Below, one piece after another: positions 1 to 6,412 of a stretch of DNA of 9,146 nt. The position numbers were made by a program, and so were the translations under genes. Source of the DNA: CAZYWA01 sp964650975 [NCBI: uncultured bacterium] (lineage in GTDB: Bacteria > JADJOY01). A model generated the notes under the pieces. The model made no database searches. It saw only the letters and a list, made by a program, of their open reading frames with translations, and had not been told where the DNA came from. Position 1 is the stretch's first letter, and the number at the start of each line of letters is the position of its first letter. The stretch covers positions 1 through 9,146 of the forward strand of contig CAZYWA010000316.1 of the NCBI GenBank assembly GCA_964650975.1. The letters are read 5' to 3'.

Positions 1-1352
1 GTTCGATCGAATCGCTGGCCGGGCGCGGCGGCGCCGGTGAGGAAGTCGACCTTGAGGACCCCGAAGCCCAGCGCGACGAGGCGAGCAGCGAGCTTCTCGA
101 CGTGCGCCAGCGCCTCCGGGTGCGTCGTGTCGAGCGAGTAGGTCGGCGTGGGCCGGCCGTAGCTCAGGATCATCGCGGTGCGGAGCGGCCTGCCGCGACG
201 ATCTCGTACCAGCCAGTCGGGGTGCTCGCGCGCCACGGTCGAGTCGGCGGCCGCCGCGAACGGCGCGATCCAGAGGCCCGGCGTGAAGCCACGCTCGCGG
301 ATGCGCCGGGCCATCGCCGCCAGACCGCCCGGAAAGCGCGGGCTCGGCGCCAGCCAGTCGCCGTGCGTGGTCTGGTAGCCGTCGTCCACGAGCACCGTGT
401 CGACGGGCGCACGGCTCGCCACCAGTGCGTCGATCCGTTCGTCGAGCCAGCGCTCGGTGAGGCCCTTGTAGGCGCCGGCGTACCAGGTCGCCCACGCGAC
501 CCGCCGTGCTTCCGGCACTCGCGCTCCGAGGTAGGCACCCGCCAGATCCGCCCAGCGCTCGAGCACGGATTCCCCCGGCAATCCGGCGAGCATCACGATC
601 TGCTCCAGCTCGAGGCGCCCGCCGGGCGGCAGCTCCGCGCGATCGCCCCATTGCACGACCCGAAGCGAGCTCGCGCGCGCGTCGAACCGGAAGCTGGTGA
701 AGAAGCGCCGCGCGCCGAGGGCGCCAAGGAGCACCGCCGCTCCGCCGGCGTCGTTCGCCAGCGCGAGGGCTGCTTCGCTGGTCGTGACGCCTCGCTCGGC
801 GCGCGGCGGGCGGTTGGCGTCGTGGATCATCCAGTCGAGCCAGCGCGGGATCCACGCCGCGGGGACGCGCTGCTCGAGGACCGGATCGCCGGAGGCGGCG
901 TCGATCCACCCCGCCGGCGACGCCACCGACCAGCCGTGCTTGAACGCTCGTGTTGCCGCTCTGTCTCCGGGGAAGCGCACCCGCGAGTTTCCTCGGGCAG
1001 CGCTTTCGAGCAGCCGGACCTCTTCGACCTCGACCGCCCTGGTGCCGCGGTTGATCAGCGAACCGCCGATCCCGAGCACGCCGGCTTGGTCGCGAACGTC
1101 GACCGCGAGCTCGACTCCTGTGAGCGGCTCGGTCGCGGTGACGACCAGCCGGCCCTCGCCATGGCGCTCGACTCGAGCCGAGCGATGCGCGAGATCGAGT
1201 CGCATGGCCGATCCCGCGACGCGCCACATGGCGCTAGGAGCCATCTCGCCGAGCGAGATTCCGTCGTCCGTCGAGATCGAGAGCTGGCGCGTTGCCGGAT
1301 CGAGCCGGCACGAGACGCCGCCGGCCTCGACCTCGAGGTCGGCGCCGTTCAC
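1..1352 (-). CDS. GH36 alpha-galactosidase-like glycoside hydrolase, C-terminus cut by window edge
   Basis: Glycoside hydrolase family 36 enzymes hydrolyse terminal alpha-galactosides, retaining the anomeric configuration. About 450 residues are visible; the C-terminus lies off the left edge. The first ~270 residues look like the beta-rich N-terminal domain. The catalytic barrel follows: an ATWYAG strand, VLVDDGYQ (V322-D323-D324), GDW, GLWIAPF, HPDW (residues 377-380), SLDTTHP and LKVDFL, then a GAAAPGQR stretch. This order matches the Thermotoga GalA type of GH36. D436 of KVDF sits where the family's nucleophile lies; the acid/base Asp must lie beyond the window. The frame is open with no stop from 1352 to 1. 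I chose the GTG at 1352 because it overlaps the pdxA stop as GTGA, suggesting translational coupling; its own SD is weak. No signal peptide is apparent, so it is probably cytoplasmic. Family assignment is strong; alpha-galactosidase specificity is likely, but another alpha-galactosyl or related activity is possible. Confidence 0.87.
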   Translation of the reverse strand, partial: MNGADLEVEAGGVSCRLDPATRQLSISTDDGISLGEMAPSAMWRVAGSAMRLDLAHRSARVERHGEGRLVVTATEPLTGVELAVDVRDQAGVLGIGGSLINRGTRAVEVEEVRLLESAARGNSRVRFPGDRAATRAFKHGWSVASPAGWIDAASGDPVLEQRVPAAWIPRWLDWMIHDANRPPRAERGVTTSEAALALANDAGGAAVLLGALGARRFFTSFRFDARASSLRVVQWGDRAELPPGGRLELEQIVMLAGLPGESVLERWADLAGAYLGARVPEARRVAWATWYAGAYKGLTERWLDERIDALVASRAPVDTVLVDDGYQTTHGDWLAPSPRFPGGLAAMARRIRERGFTPGLWIAPFAAAADSTVAREHPDWLVRDRRGRPLRTAMILSYGRPTPTYSLDTTHPEALAHVEKLAARLVALGFGVLKVDFLTGAAAPGQRFDR

Positions 1353-2389
1353 ACGCCGGCTCGCGCGCGGCGCGCCAGTCGGGCGGCCAGCTCGAGCGCC
1401 GCCTCCATGCTCTGCGACGTGGCGAGCGGCTTTCCGCGGCGGCGTTTCCCGGCCAGCTCGAAGGCCGTGCCGTGATCGGGCGAGGTGCGGATCACGGGCA
1501 CTCCCAGCGTCACGTTCACGCCGGTCTCGAAACCCATGAGCTTGAGCGGGATCAGACCCTGGTCGTGGTAGAGCGCGATCACCGCGTCGAAGTCGCCGCG
1601 CACCGCGCGCACGAAGAGCGTGTCGGCGGGAAGCGGTCCTTCGACGTTCACTCCCGCCGCGCGTGCCCGCTCGACCGCGGGCACCAGGATGTCGCGTTCC
1701 TCGTGCCCGATGGCACCGCCGTCGCCGGCGTGGGGGTTGAGCGCCGCCAGCGCGAGCCGCGGCGCGGCGAGGCCGAAGCGTTCGCGAAGCTCGCGCCAGG
1801 TGATCGTGAGCGTGCGCTCGACGCGCTCGATCGAAAGCGCTCCCGGCACGTCCTTGAGCGGCAGGTGCGTGGTGGCGAGCGCCACGCGCAGCCGGTCGTT
1901 GGCGAGCATCATCACCGGCTCGGGCGCGCCGATGCGCTCCGCGAGCCACTCGGTGTGGCCGACGAAGGTGCGCACACCCGCTGCTTGGACCTCGCCCTTG
2001 CTGAGCGGCGCCGTGACGACCGCGTCGGCGGCGCCCGAACGAACCAGATCCACCGCATGCTCGAACCACGCGAGCGCCGCGCGGGCTCCGGCGTGGCTCG
2101 GTGCGCCGGGCGGCGGCAGGGGCCGGTCCACGCCATCGGGGTCGAGCACGGCGATCGCGTCCGGTGGAATCGGCCGCCCCGGGCGGTACGTGACGACTCG
2201 CGTGGCGATCGCGAGCTCGCTCACCAGCCGGCGAACCAAGGCGTGGTCGCCGACCACGATCGGCCGCACCGCGCCGTAGCGCCGCCTCCGCGCCGGCGCC
2301 AGCGCCAGCACCGTGACCTCGGGCCCGATCCCCGCGGGATCGCCGAGCGAGATCGCGAGCCGGACCGGCGATTCGTTGGCGCGCTTCAT
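1349..2389 (-). CDS. pdxA: 4-hydroxythreonine-4-phosphate dehydrogenase PdxA
   Basis: PdxA oxidises 4-phosphohydroxy-L-threonine with NAD(P)+ in the DXP-dependent pathway to pyridoxal phosphate; the product loses CO2 and is condensed by PdxJ. It is a cytoplasmic metal-dependent dimer. The 346-residue protein has the usual family length (~330). It shows LGDPAGIGPEV near the N-terminus, VTAPLSK, VGHTE, THLPL, NPHAGDGG, YHDQG and SPDHGTAF near the C-terminus. H175, H220 and H275 have the same spacing (45 and 55 residues) as the three metal-binding histidines of E. coli PdxA. The frame stays open upstream to an ATG at 2458, but the ATG at 2389 puts the GDPAGIGP motif about 15 residues in, as in the family, and a possible promoter lies between the two starts. 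The SD is weak (GATCGAG). The downstream alpha-galactosidase-like gene overlaps its stop by four bases. The surA and ksgA neighbours common in Gammaproteobacteria are absent. Confidence 0.96.
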   Translation of the reverse strand: MKRANESPVRLAISLGDPAGIGPEVTVLALAPARRRRYGAVRPIVVGDHALVRRLVSELAIATRVVTYRPGRPIPPDAIAVLDPDGVDRPLPPPGAPSHAGARAALAWFEHAVDLVRSGAADAVVTAPLSKGEVQAAGVRTFVGHTEWLAERIGAPEPVMMLANDRLRVALATTHLPLKDVPGALSIERVERTLTITWRELRERFGLAAPRLALAALNPHAGDGGAIGHEERDILVPAVERARAAGVNVEGPLPADTLFVRAVRGDFDAVIALYHDQGLIPLKLMGFETGVNVTLGVPVIRTSPDHGTAFELAGKRRRGKPLATSQSMEAALELAARLARRARAGV

Positions 2390-2408
2390 GCGTGGCTCGA
2401 TCGAAACG

Positions 2409-2437
2409 AGGCTAGCGGCCGACTCGCGCGCAGACAA
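2409..2437 (-). promoter_or_regulatory. Possible sigma70-type promoter for pdxA
   Basis: On the minus strand, TTGTCT (2437-2432) lies exactly 17 bases upstream of TAGCCT (2414-2409). The first resembles TTGACA (4 of 6). The second keeps the three most important -10 bases (T, A and the final T). Transcription would start near 2402, leaving a leader of about 13 bases before the ATG at 2389. It is a weak match in G+C-rich DNA and rests on position as much as on sequence. Confidence 0.28.
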
Positions 2438-2497
2438 CGAACCCGCGCCCCAAGCCATCGGGGGCTCGCCGCGCTAAACCTACCTGGGCAGGACGGA

Positions 2498-2518
2498 GCG
2501 AGCCGCGCCGCGGCTCGC
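2498..2518. repeat. Perfect 10-bp inverted repeat next to the ssb ribosome binding site
   Basis: The arms GCGAGCCGCG (2498-2507) and CGCGGCTCGC (2509-2518) are exact reverse complements separated by a single C. The right arm ends directly against the G-rich SD of ssb (2519-2526). As RNA it would fold into a stem of about eight pairs with a short loop; as DNA it could be a dyad operator for ssb, pdxA or both. It does not resemble the E. coli LexA box. No U-run follows, so it is not an ordinary terminator. Function is unknown; the symmetry itself is certain. Confidence 0.6.
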
Positions 2519-2526
2519 GGGGGGAG
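2519..2526 (+). promoter_or_regulatory. Ribosome binding site of ssb
   Basis: GGGGGGAG ends 8 bases before the GTG at 2535. This supports that GTG as the start of ssb, as does the canonical N-terminus that follows (TVNKVILIG). The site lies directly after the 21-base dyad, so its accessibility could depend on that hairpin. Confidence 0.7.
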
Positions 2527-2534
2527 ATCGCACC

Positions 2535-3014
2535 GTGACGGTCAACAAGGTCATTCTCATCGGCCGGCTCGGCCGCGACCCCGAGGGTCGCGCGACCGGC
2601 GGCGGTAGCAAGGTGGTGCGCCTCAACGTCGCGACCGACGAGGTCTGGTCGGATCAAAAGGGCGAGAAGCAGAAGCGCACCGAGTGGCACCGCGTCGTGG
2701 TCTTCGGCAAGACCGCCGACAACTGCGAGCGCTACCTCAAGAAGGGCAGCCAGATCTTCGTCGAGGGCCGGATCCAGACGCAGGAGTGGCAGGACAAGAC
2801 CGGCGCCAAGCGCTACACGACCGAGGTGATCGCCCAGAACGTGAAGTTCCTCGACCGTGCCGGCGATCGTCCCGGCGGCGGTAGTGGCGGACCGAGCGCT
2901 GGCGGCGGCGGTGGCTTCGACTCTGGCGGCGGCGGTGGTGGTGGCGGCTACGACGACTATCCCGGTGCCGCTGGCGGCGGCGGCGAAGTCGGCGACGACG
3001 ACGTCCCGTTTTGA
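2535..3014 (+). CDS. ssb: Single-stranded DNA-binding protein SSB
   Basis: SSB coats single-stranded DNA during replication, recombination and repair and recruits partner proteins through its acidic C-terminal tip. The protein has 159 residues. Residues 1-110 form the OB fold, starting NKVILIGRLGRDPE, with TEWHRVVVFGK, YLKKGSQIFVEGRIQT and YTTEVIAQNVKFLD. W38, W51 and W85 sit where E. coli SSB has its DNA-stacking tryptophans. A flexible linker (about 111-150) is extremely glycine-rich, with eight consecutive Gly at 131-138. The protein ends in DDDVPF, the partner-binding tip. The GTG start is fixed by a good SD and by alignment to the family. The gene is divergent from pdxA and convergent with radC, with only 10 bases between the ssb and radC stops and no obvious terminator. 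The perfect inverted repeat just upstream may regulate expression. Confidence 0.98.
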   Translation: MTVNKVILIGRLGRDPEGRATGGGSKVVRLNVATDEVWSDQKGEKQKRTEWHRVVVFGKTADNCERYLKKGSQIFVEGRIQTQEWQDKTGAKRYTTEVIAQNVKFLDRAGDRPGGGSGGPSAGGGGGFDSGGGGGGGGYDDYPGAAGGGGEVGDDDVPF

Positions 3015-3024
3015 TTCGACCCTC

Positions 3025-3777
3025 TCAAGGCCAGCCCATCTCGGCGAGGCTCGCGTAGCCCTCTTCCGCGACGACCACGTGGTCGATGACGCGGATCCCG
3101 ACCAGCTCGCCCACCTGGCGCAGCCGCCGGGTGATCTCCAGGTCCTCCGGGCTGGGCGTGGGATCGCCGCTCGGGTGGTTGTGGACCAGGAGCACGGCGG
3201 CCGCGGACTCGCGGATCAGCGGCTCGAAGACCTCCCGTGGATGGACCAGCGAGGCCGTGAGCGATCCCTGACTGACGATCCATTCCCGGAACGGGCGGCT
3301 CTTGCCGTCGAGCATGACCCCCAGAAACACCTCGCGCTTCTCCAGCATCAGGCGCTCGCGGTAGGCCAGATACACCTCGTGCCCGGAGCGGAAGCGCGTT
3401 CCGCGCGCTCGCGACGCATGGCCGAGGCGGCGCGCCAGCTCGAGCGCCGCCAGCACCCGCGCCGCGCGCGCGGGGCCGAGCCCGGCCACCCGCCCGACCT
3501 CGCCCGCGCTGGCGCGCGCCAGCGCTCGCAGATCCCCGAACGACACCAGCAGCGCCCGGCCCACGTCGACCGCCGAGCCGAGCCCGGCGCCGCCGCTGCC
3601 GATCAGCACCGCGAGCAGCTCGGAGTCGGTGAGCGTCATGGCCCCGCGGTCGACCAACCGCTCGCGCGGCCGATCCTCGCGCGGCCATCGGTCGATGGGC
3701 AGCGCGGCCGCCGGGCGAGGTGCCGCATCCGGGGACACCGGCGCGATCGGATCGCGGAGCGTGGTCGGTTCGAGCAT
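3025..3777 (-). CDS. radC: RadC family JAB/MPN domain protein
   Basis: RadC proteins carry a JAMM (JAB1/MPN) metalloprotease-like domain. They were named for a supposed DNA-repair role that later work on E. coli did not support; their function is unsettled. The protein has 250 residues, a normal length. A proline/alanine-rich N-terminus leads into WPREDRPRERLVDRG and LTDSELLAVLIGSG. A helix-hairpin-helix-like segment (GEVGRVAGLGPARAARVL) spans about 92-110. The MPN domain holds the signature HNHPSGDPTPSPED, with H199, H201 and D212 as predicted metal ligands, then ITRRLRQVGELVGIRVIDHVVV. The ATG at 3777 is preceded by a perfect AGGAGG, which settles the start. A shorter start at M47 would remove the conserved PRERL region. 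The gene is convergent with ssb and divergent from mrcA across a 279-base gap. The frame continues open far upstream against mrcA, but only because of codon use there. Confidence 0.95.
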   Translation of the reverse strand: MLEPTTLRDPIAPVSPDAAPRPAAALPIDRWPREDRPRERLVDRGAMTLTDSELLAVLIGSGGAGLGSAVDVGRALLVSFGDLRALARASAGEVGRVAGLGPARAARVLAALELARRLGHASRARGTRFRSGHEVYLAYRERLMLEKREVFLGVMLDGKSRPFREWIVSQGSLTASLVHPREVFEPLIRESAAAVLLVHNHPSGDPTPSPEDLEITRRLRQVGELVGIRVIDHVVVAEEGYASLAEMGWP

Positions 3778-3782
3778 GAGGG

Positions 3783-3788
3783 CCTCCT
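3783..3788 (-). promoter_or_regulatory. Strong ribosome binding site of radC
   Basis: On the minus strand AGGAGG lies 5 bases before the ATG at 3777. It is the best Shine-Dalgarno match in the window and decides the radC start. Confidence 0.8.
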
Positions 3789-3871
3789 CGGACCGGCGCT
3801 CATGCGCAACTCGCGTGCCGTTCCGCCTCGCGTCACGGCCTTGCGCGATTCGCGGGCGATCCGTGGGCACC

Positions 3872-3918
3872 CGCTCGGAGCGGCGGTCGAAGCTGTGAAG
3901 CCGCTCTCGCACCGAGCG
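3872..3918. repeat. Nested inverted repeat (two-part stem)
   Basis: The outer arms CGCTCGG (3872-3878) and CCGAGCG (3912-3918) enclose inner arms AGCGGC (3879-3884) and GCCGCT (3900-3905). Together they make a stem of 13 pairs with a six-base bulge on one side and a 15-base loop. On the minus strand it would lie roughly 95-140 bases upstream of the radC start. No U-run accompanies it. It may be a leader structure or an operator, or partly a by-product of high G+C. Confidence 0.4.
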
Positions 3919-3921
3919 CGC

Positions 3922-3936
3922 CCTGCGAGACGCAGG
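3922..3936. repeat. Compact inverted repeat, 6-bp arms and AGA loop
   Basis: CCTGCG (3922-3927) and CGCAGG (3931-3936) are exact reverse complements around AGA. The right arm overlaps a further dyad, GGCCGG (3935-3940) with CCGGCC (3950-3955). The function is unknown. Confidence 0.4.
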
Positions 3937-3971
3937 CCGGCGCTCGGCACCGGCCGAGGCCGCAACCGGCA

Positions 3972-3986
3972 CCCGGCTCTGCCGGG
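3972..3986. repeat. Compact inverted repeat at the -35 position of the mrcA promoter
   Basis: CCCGGC (3972-3977) and GCCGGG (3981-3986) are exact reverse complements around TCT. The dyad ends 5 bases before the TG of the extended -10 motif, and its left arm occupies the place of a -35 box at 17-base spacing. It could be an activator or repressor site for mrcA, or a short terminator-like stem for leftward transcription. It has the same geometry as the dyad 50 bases to its left. Confidence 0.4.
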
Positions 3987-3991
3987 CCACC

Positions 3992-4000
3992 TGATATAAC
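3992..4000 (+). promoter_or_regulatory. Extended -10 promoter for mrcA and probably the downstream cluster
   Basis: TGATATAAC contains the TG-N element followed by TATAAC, a 5 of 6 match to TATAAT. It is a rare A/T-rich island in this G+C-rich gap. There is no good -35 box 16-18 bases upstream, as expected of extended -10 promoters; a dyad occupies that place. A start near 4007 would give an mrcA leader of about 50 bases. Confidence 0.5.
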
Positions 4001-4056
4001 CTTGCGCTCCAACCGACCCGTGCGGTGGCGTCGATCGAGCCGCTCCGGACCTTCCC

Positions 4057-6399
4057 ATGCGCGTGCTTCGCAAGCTGCTGGTGATCGCCGGCGTGTTCCT
4101 GTTCGTGTCGGCGCTCCTGGGCGGCGTGGCGGTCTTCGCGGCGTACAGCTACATCACCCGCGATCTGCCCAAGCTCTTCAAGTTCAACGACTACCGCCCG
4201 CCAGTCGCCACCCGGGTGTACGCCGCCGATGGCACGCTGCTGGGCGAGTTCTCGAAGGAGCACCGCCACTTCGTACCGCTCGATCAGATTCCCCACGAGG
4301 TGGTGATGGCGTTCCTCGCCGCCGAGGACGCCGACTTCTACAAGCACGGGCCCCTCGACTTCATGGGCATCGCCCGCGCCATGCTCTCGAACCTGAAGGC
4401 CGGCGAGGTGAAGCAGGGCGGCAGCACCATCACCCAGCAGGTCGTGAAGAGCTTGCTCCTGACGCCGGAGCGCACGCTGGAGCGCAAGCTCAAGGAGTGG
4501 TGGCTCTCCTACGAAATCGAGAAGCGCCTCTCGAAGGACGAGATCCTGACGCTCTATTTGAACCAAATTTATTTCGGACACGGAGCGTACGGGGTCGCGG
4601 CCGCTTGGGAGGCCTATTTCGGCAAACAAGTGCAGGACGCCACGATGACCGAGGCCTCGATCATCGCGGGGCTGCCCAAGGCGCCCAACCGCTACAACCC
4701 GTTCCAGGACATCGGCTCGTCCAAGCTGCGCCAGCGCTACGTGCTCGATCAGATGGTGAAGGACGGCATGATCGCGTCCGACCAGGCCGAGGCGATCTAC
4801 AAGGAGCCGCTGGCGCTCGCATCGCCGGAGGGCCAGGCGACGCCGTCCCCCGAGTTCCTGGAGTTCGTGCGCCGGGCGCTGGTCGAGAAGTACGGTAACG
4901 ACCGTGTGCTCGAGGACGGGTTGAGCATCTACACGACGCTCGATCCGGTGCTCGAAGCGGCGGCCCGCGAGGCGACCGTGTCGGGGCTCGAGACGCTCGA
5001 CAAGCACATGGGCTGGCGAGGGCCGGTCGAGCGGCTTTCGCTCGACCGGATTCCGGCGATGCTCGACCGGCTCAAGGCGGAGAAGGTCCAGACCGGCGTC
5101 AAGCGCAAGGGAGTGGTGCGCCGCGTCGACGACGCGAGCGGCCGCGCGTTTGTGGACCTGGGATCGACCGACGGCGTCATCACGATCGATCACATGGCGT
5201 GGGCGCGGAAATTCGACCCCGAGGTGGACTACCGCTACCGCTCGATCCACCGCCCCTCGGAGGCGCTTTCGGTCGGTGACGTGGTGTGGGTCCGGCCGAT
5301 CGCCGACATCGTCCCGGGGCGCCCGGTCGAGCTGAGCCTGGAGCAGCAGCCGGAGGTGCAAGGGGCGATGCTCGGCCTCGATCCCGAGACGCGCGAGGTG
5401 CGTGCCATGATCGGCGGTTACGATCCGGCCAAGAGCGAGTTCAATCGCGCGATCCAGGCACGCCGCCAGCCGGGCAGCTCGTTCAAGCCGGTGATCTACG
5501 CGACCGCGATGGAGAACGGCTTCACGCCCGCCACCATCGTGGTGGATGCCCCGCTCGACGAGAGCGACGAGTTCCGCTCCTTCGCCCAGGGGCCGTGGCG
5601 GCCGCAGAATTACGACGGCGAGTTCAAGGGACCGATCACCGTTCGAGACGCCATCAAGGACTCGCGCAACATCCCGGCGATCAAGGTGCTGCGCGCGGTC
5701 GGCATCAAGAAGATGCACGCCATGGCGAGGAGGCTCGGCTTCGAGAGCCCGATGGTCGACAACCTGACCGCGGCACTCGGCTCGGCGGACGTGACCCTGC
5801 TCGAGCTGGTCGACGCTTACGCGACGCTCGACATGGGCGGTGTCTACGCGCCGGCCGTTTTCATCCAGAAGGTGCTCGATCGCGACGGCCGGGTGCTGGA
5901 GCAAAGCGAGCCGGCGCCCAAGCAGGTGATGAGCCCGTCGGTCGCCTACATCACCACGTACCTGCTGACCCAGGTGGTGCAGGCCGGTACCGCGACCGGG
6001 GCGCTCAAGCTGGGGCGCCCGGCCGCCGGCAAGACCGGCACCACCAACGATTTCACGGACGCCTGGTTCGTGGGTTTCACGCCCGACATGGTGTGCGGTG
6101 TGTGGACCGGGCTCGACGATCACCGTTCGCTGGGAAAGGGCGAAACCGGCGGCAACGCGGCGCTACCGCTCTGGCTCTCGTTCATGCAGGCGGCGCACAT
6201 GGGCAAGCCGGCGCGGCCCTTCAAGGTTCCGGGCGGCATCAACTGGGCGCGGATCGACGATTCGACCGGATTGCTCGCCACACCCGATTCCTCCGGCACC
6301 GTGCTCGACATGCCGTTTTTGGAAGGGACCGAGCCGGGCGAGCGCCCGGCGATCGACGGCGAAGGTACGCAAGCGCCGGATTACTTCCGCTTGGATTGA
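4057..6399 (+). CDS. mrcA: Class A penicillin-binding protein (PBP1A type)
   Basis: This bifunctional enzyme polymerises lipid II into glycan strands and cross-links the peptides in the periplasm. The 780-residue protein starts with a signal anchor (basic MRVLRK, then a hydrophobic segment to about 32). The GT51 transglycosylase follows: LAAEDADFYKHGPLDF with E90 as the predicted catalytic glutamate, QGGSTITQQ (120-128), E147 as the likely second glutamate, and RLSKDEILTLYLNQIYFG. A middle region (about 316-430) resembles the OB-like domain of PBP1A. The transpeptidase carries SSFK (S474 nucleophile, K477), SRN (536-538) and KTGT (659-662). All motifs are intact. The ATG at 4057 puts the anchor at the N-terminus; its SD is weak (GGA at 4047-4049). 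An extended -10 motif lies about 60 bases upstream. The deacetylase-family gene begins 13 bases after the stop, suggesting cotranscription. Codons around residues 167-191 use unusually many A/T third bases. Confidence 0.97.
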   Translation: MRVLRKLLVIAGVFLFVSALLGGVAVFAAYSYITRDLPKLFKFNDYRPPVATRVYAADGTLLGEFSKEHRHFVPLDQIPHEVVMAFLAAEDADFYKHGPLDFMGIARAMLSNLKAGEVKQGGSTITQQVVKSLLLTPERTLERKLKEWWLSYEIEKRLSKDEILTLYLNQIYFGHGAYGVAAAWEAYFGKQVQDATMTEASIIAGLPKAPNRYNPFQDIGSSKLRQRYVLDQMVKDGMIASDQAEAIYKEPLALASPEGQATPSPEFLEFVRRALVEKYGNDRVLEDGLSIYTTLDPVLEAAAREATVSGLETLDKHMGWRGPVERLSLDRIPAMLDRLKAEKVQTGVKRKGVVRRVDDASGRAFVDLGSTDGVITIDHMAWARKFDPEVDYRYRSIHRPSEALSVGDVVWVRPIADIVPGRPVELSLEQQPEVQGAMLGLDPETREVRAMIGGYDPAKSEFNRAIQARRQPGSSFKPVIYATAMENGFTPATIVVDAPLDESDEFRSFAQGPWRPQNYDGEFKGPITVRDAIKDSRNIPAIKVLRAVGIKKMHAMARRLGFESPMVDNLTAALGSADVTLLELVDAYATLDMGGVYAPAVFIQKVLDRDGRVLEQSEPAPKQVMSPSVAYITTYLLTQVVQAGTATGALKLGRPAAGKTGTTNDFTDAWFVGFTPDMVCGVWTGLDDHRSLGKGETGGNAALPLWLSFMQAAHMGKPARPFKVPGGINWARIDDSTGLLATPDSSGTVLDMPFLEGTEPGERPAIDGEGTQAPDYFRLD

Positions 6400-6405
6400 G
6401 GGAGG
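6400..6405 (+). promoter_or_regulatory. Ribosome binding site of the deacetylase-family gene
   Basis: GGGAGG follows the mrcA stop directly and lies 7 bases before the GTG at 6413. It supports that start and coupled expression with mrcA. Confidence 0.7.
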
Positions 6406-6412
6406 TCGAGCG

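Larger units (their letters stand above)
3778..4056. other. Non-coding radC/mrcA intergenic region
   Basis: This 279-base gap separates the divergent radC and mrcA genes. I see no convincing gene: the frames that cross it are continuations of open frames opposite neighbouring genes and have no recognisable domain. It contains the radC ribosome binding site, a run of inverted repeats between about 3872 and 3986, and an extended -10 promoter motif at 3992-4000. It is long enough for two divergent promoters with regulatory sites, or for a small RNA or structured leader. I could not identify a radC promoter with confidence. Confidence 0.6.

Noticed and set aside
102-1475. A 457-codon open frame on the plus strand opposite the GH36 gene.
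   Set aside because: It is the codon-aligned complement of the GH36 reading frame, and its product is Arg/Ala/Glu-rich with no recognisable motif.
2459-2497. Search for an ssb promoter, with TAAACC and TACCTG considered as -10 boxes.
   Set aside because: Neither keeps the key final T, and no -35 lies at proper spacing.
1292-2608. A plus-strand open frame of 438 codons opposite pdxA and running into ssb.
   Set aside because: It is a low-complexity Arg-rich product without domains; pdxA is complete on the other strand and ssb in another frame.
3778-6123. A very long open frame on the minus strand continuing upstream from radC, opposite mrcA.
   Set aside because: It is codon-aligned with mrcA on the other strand, so a stop would need TTA, CTA or TCA codons in mrcA, which this high-G+C gene avoids. 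The product is Arg/His/Leu-rich without any domain, while mrcA has every family motif.
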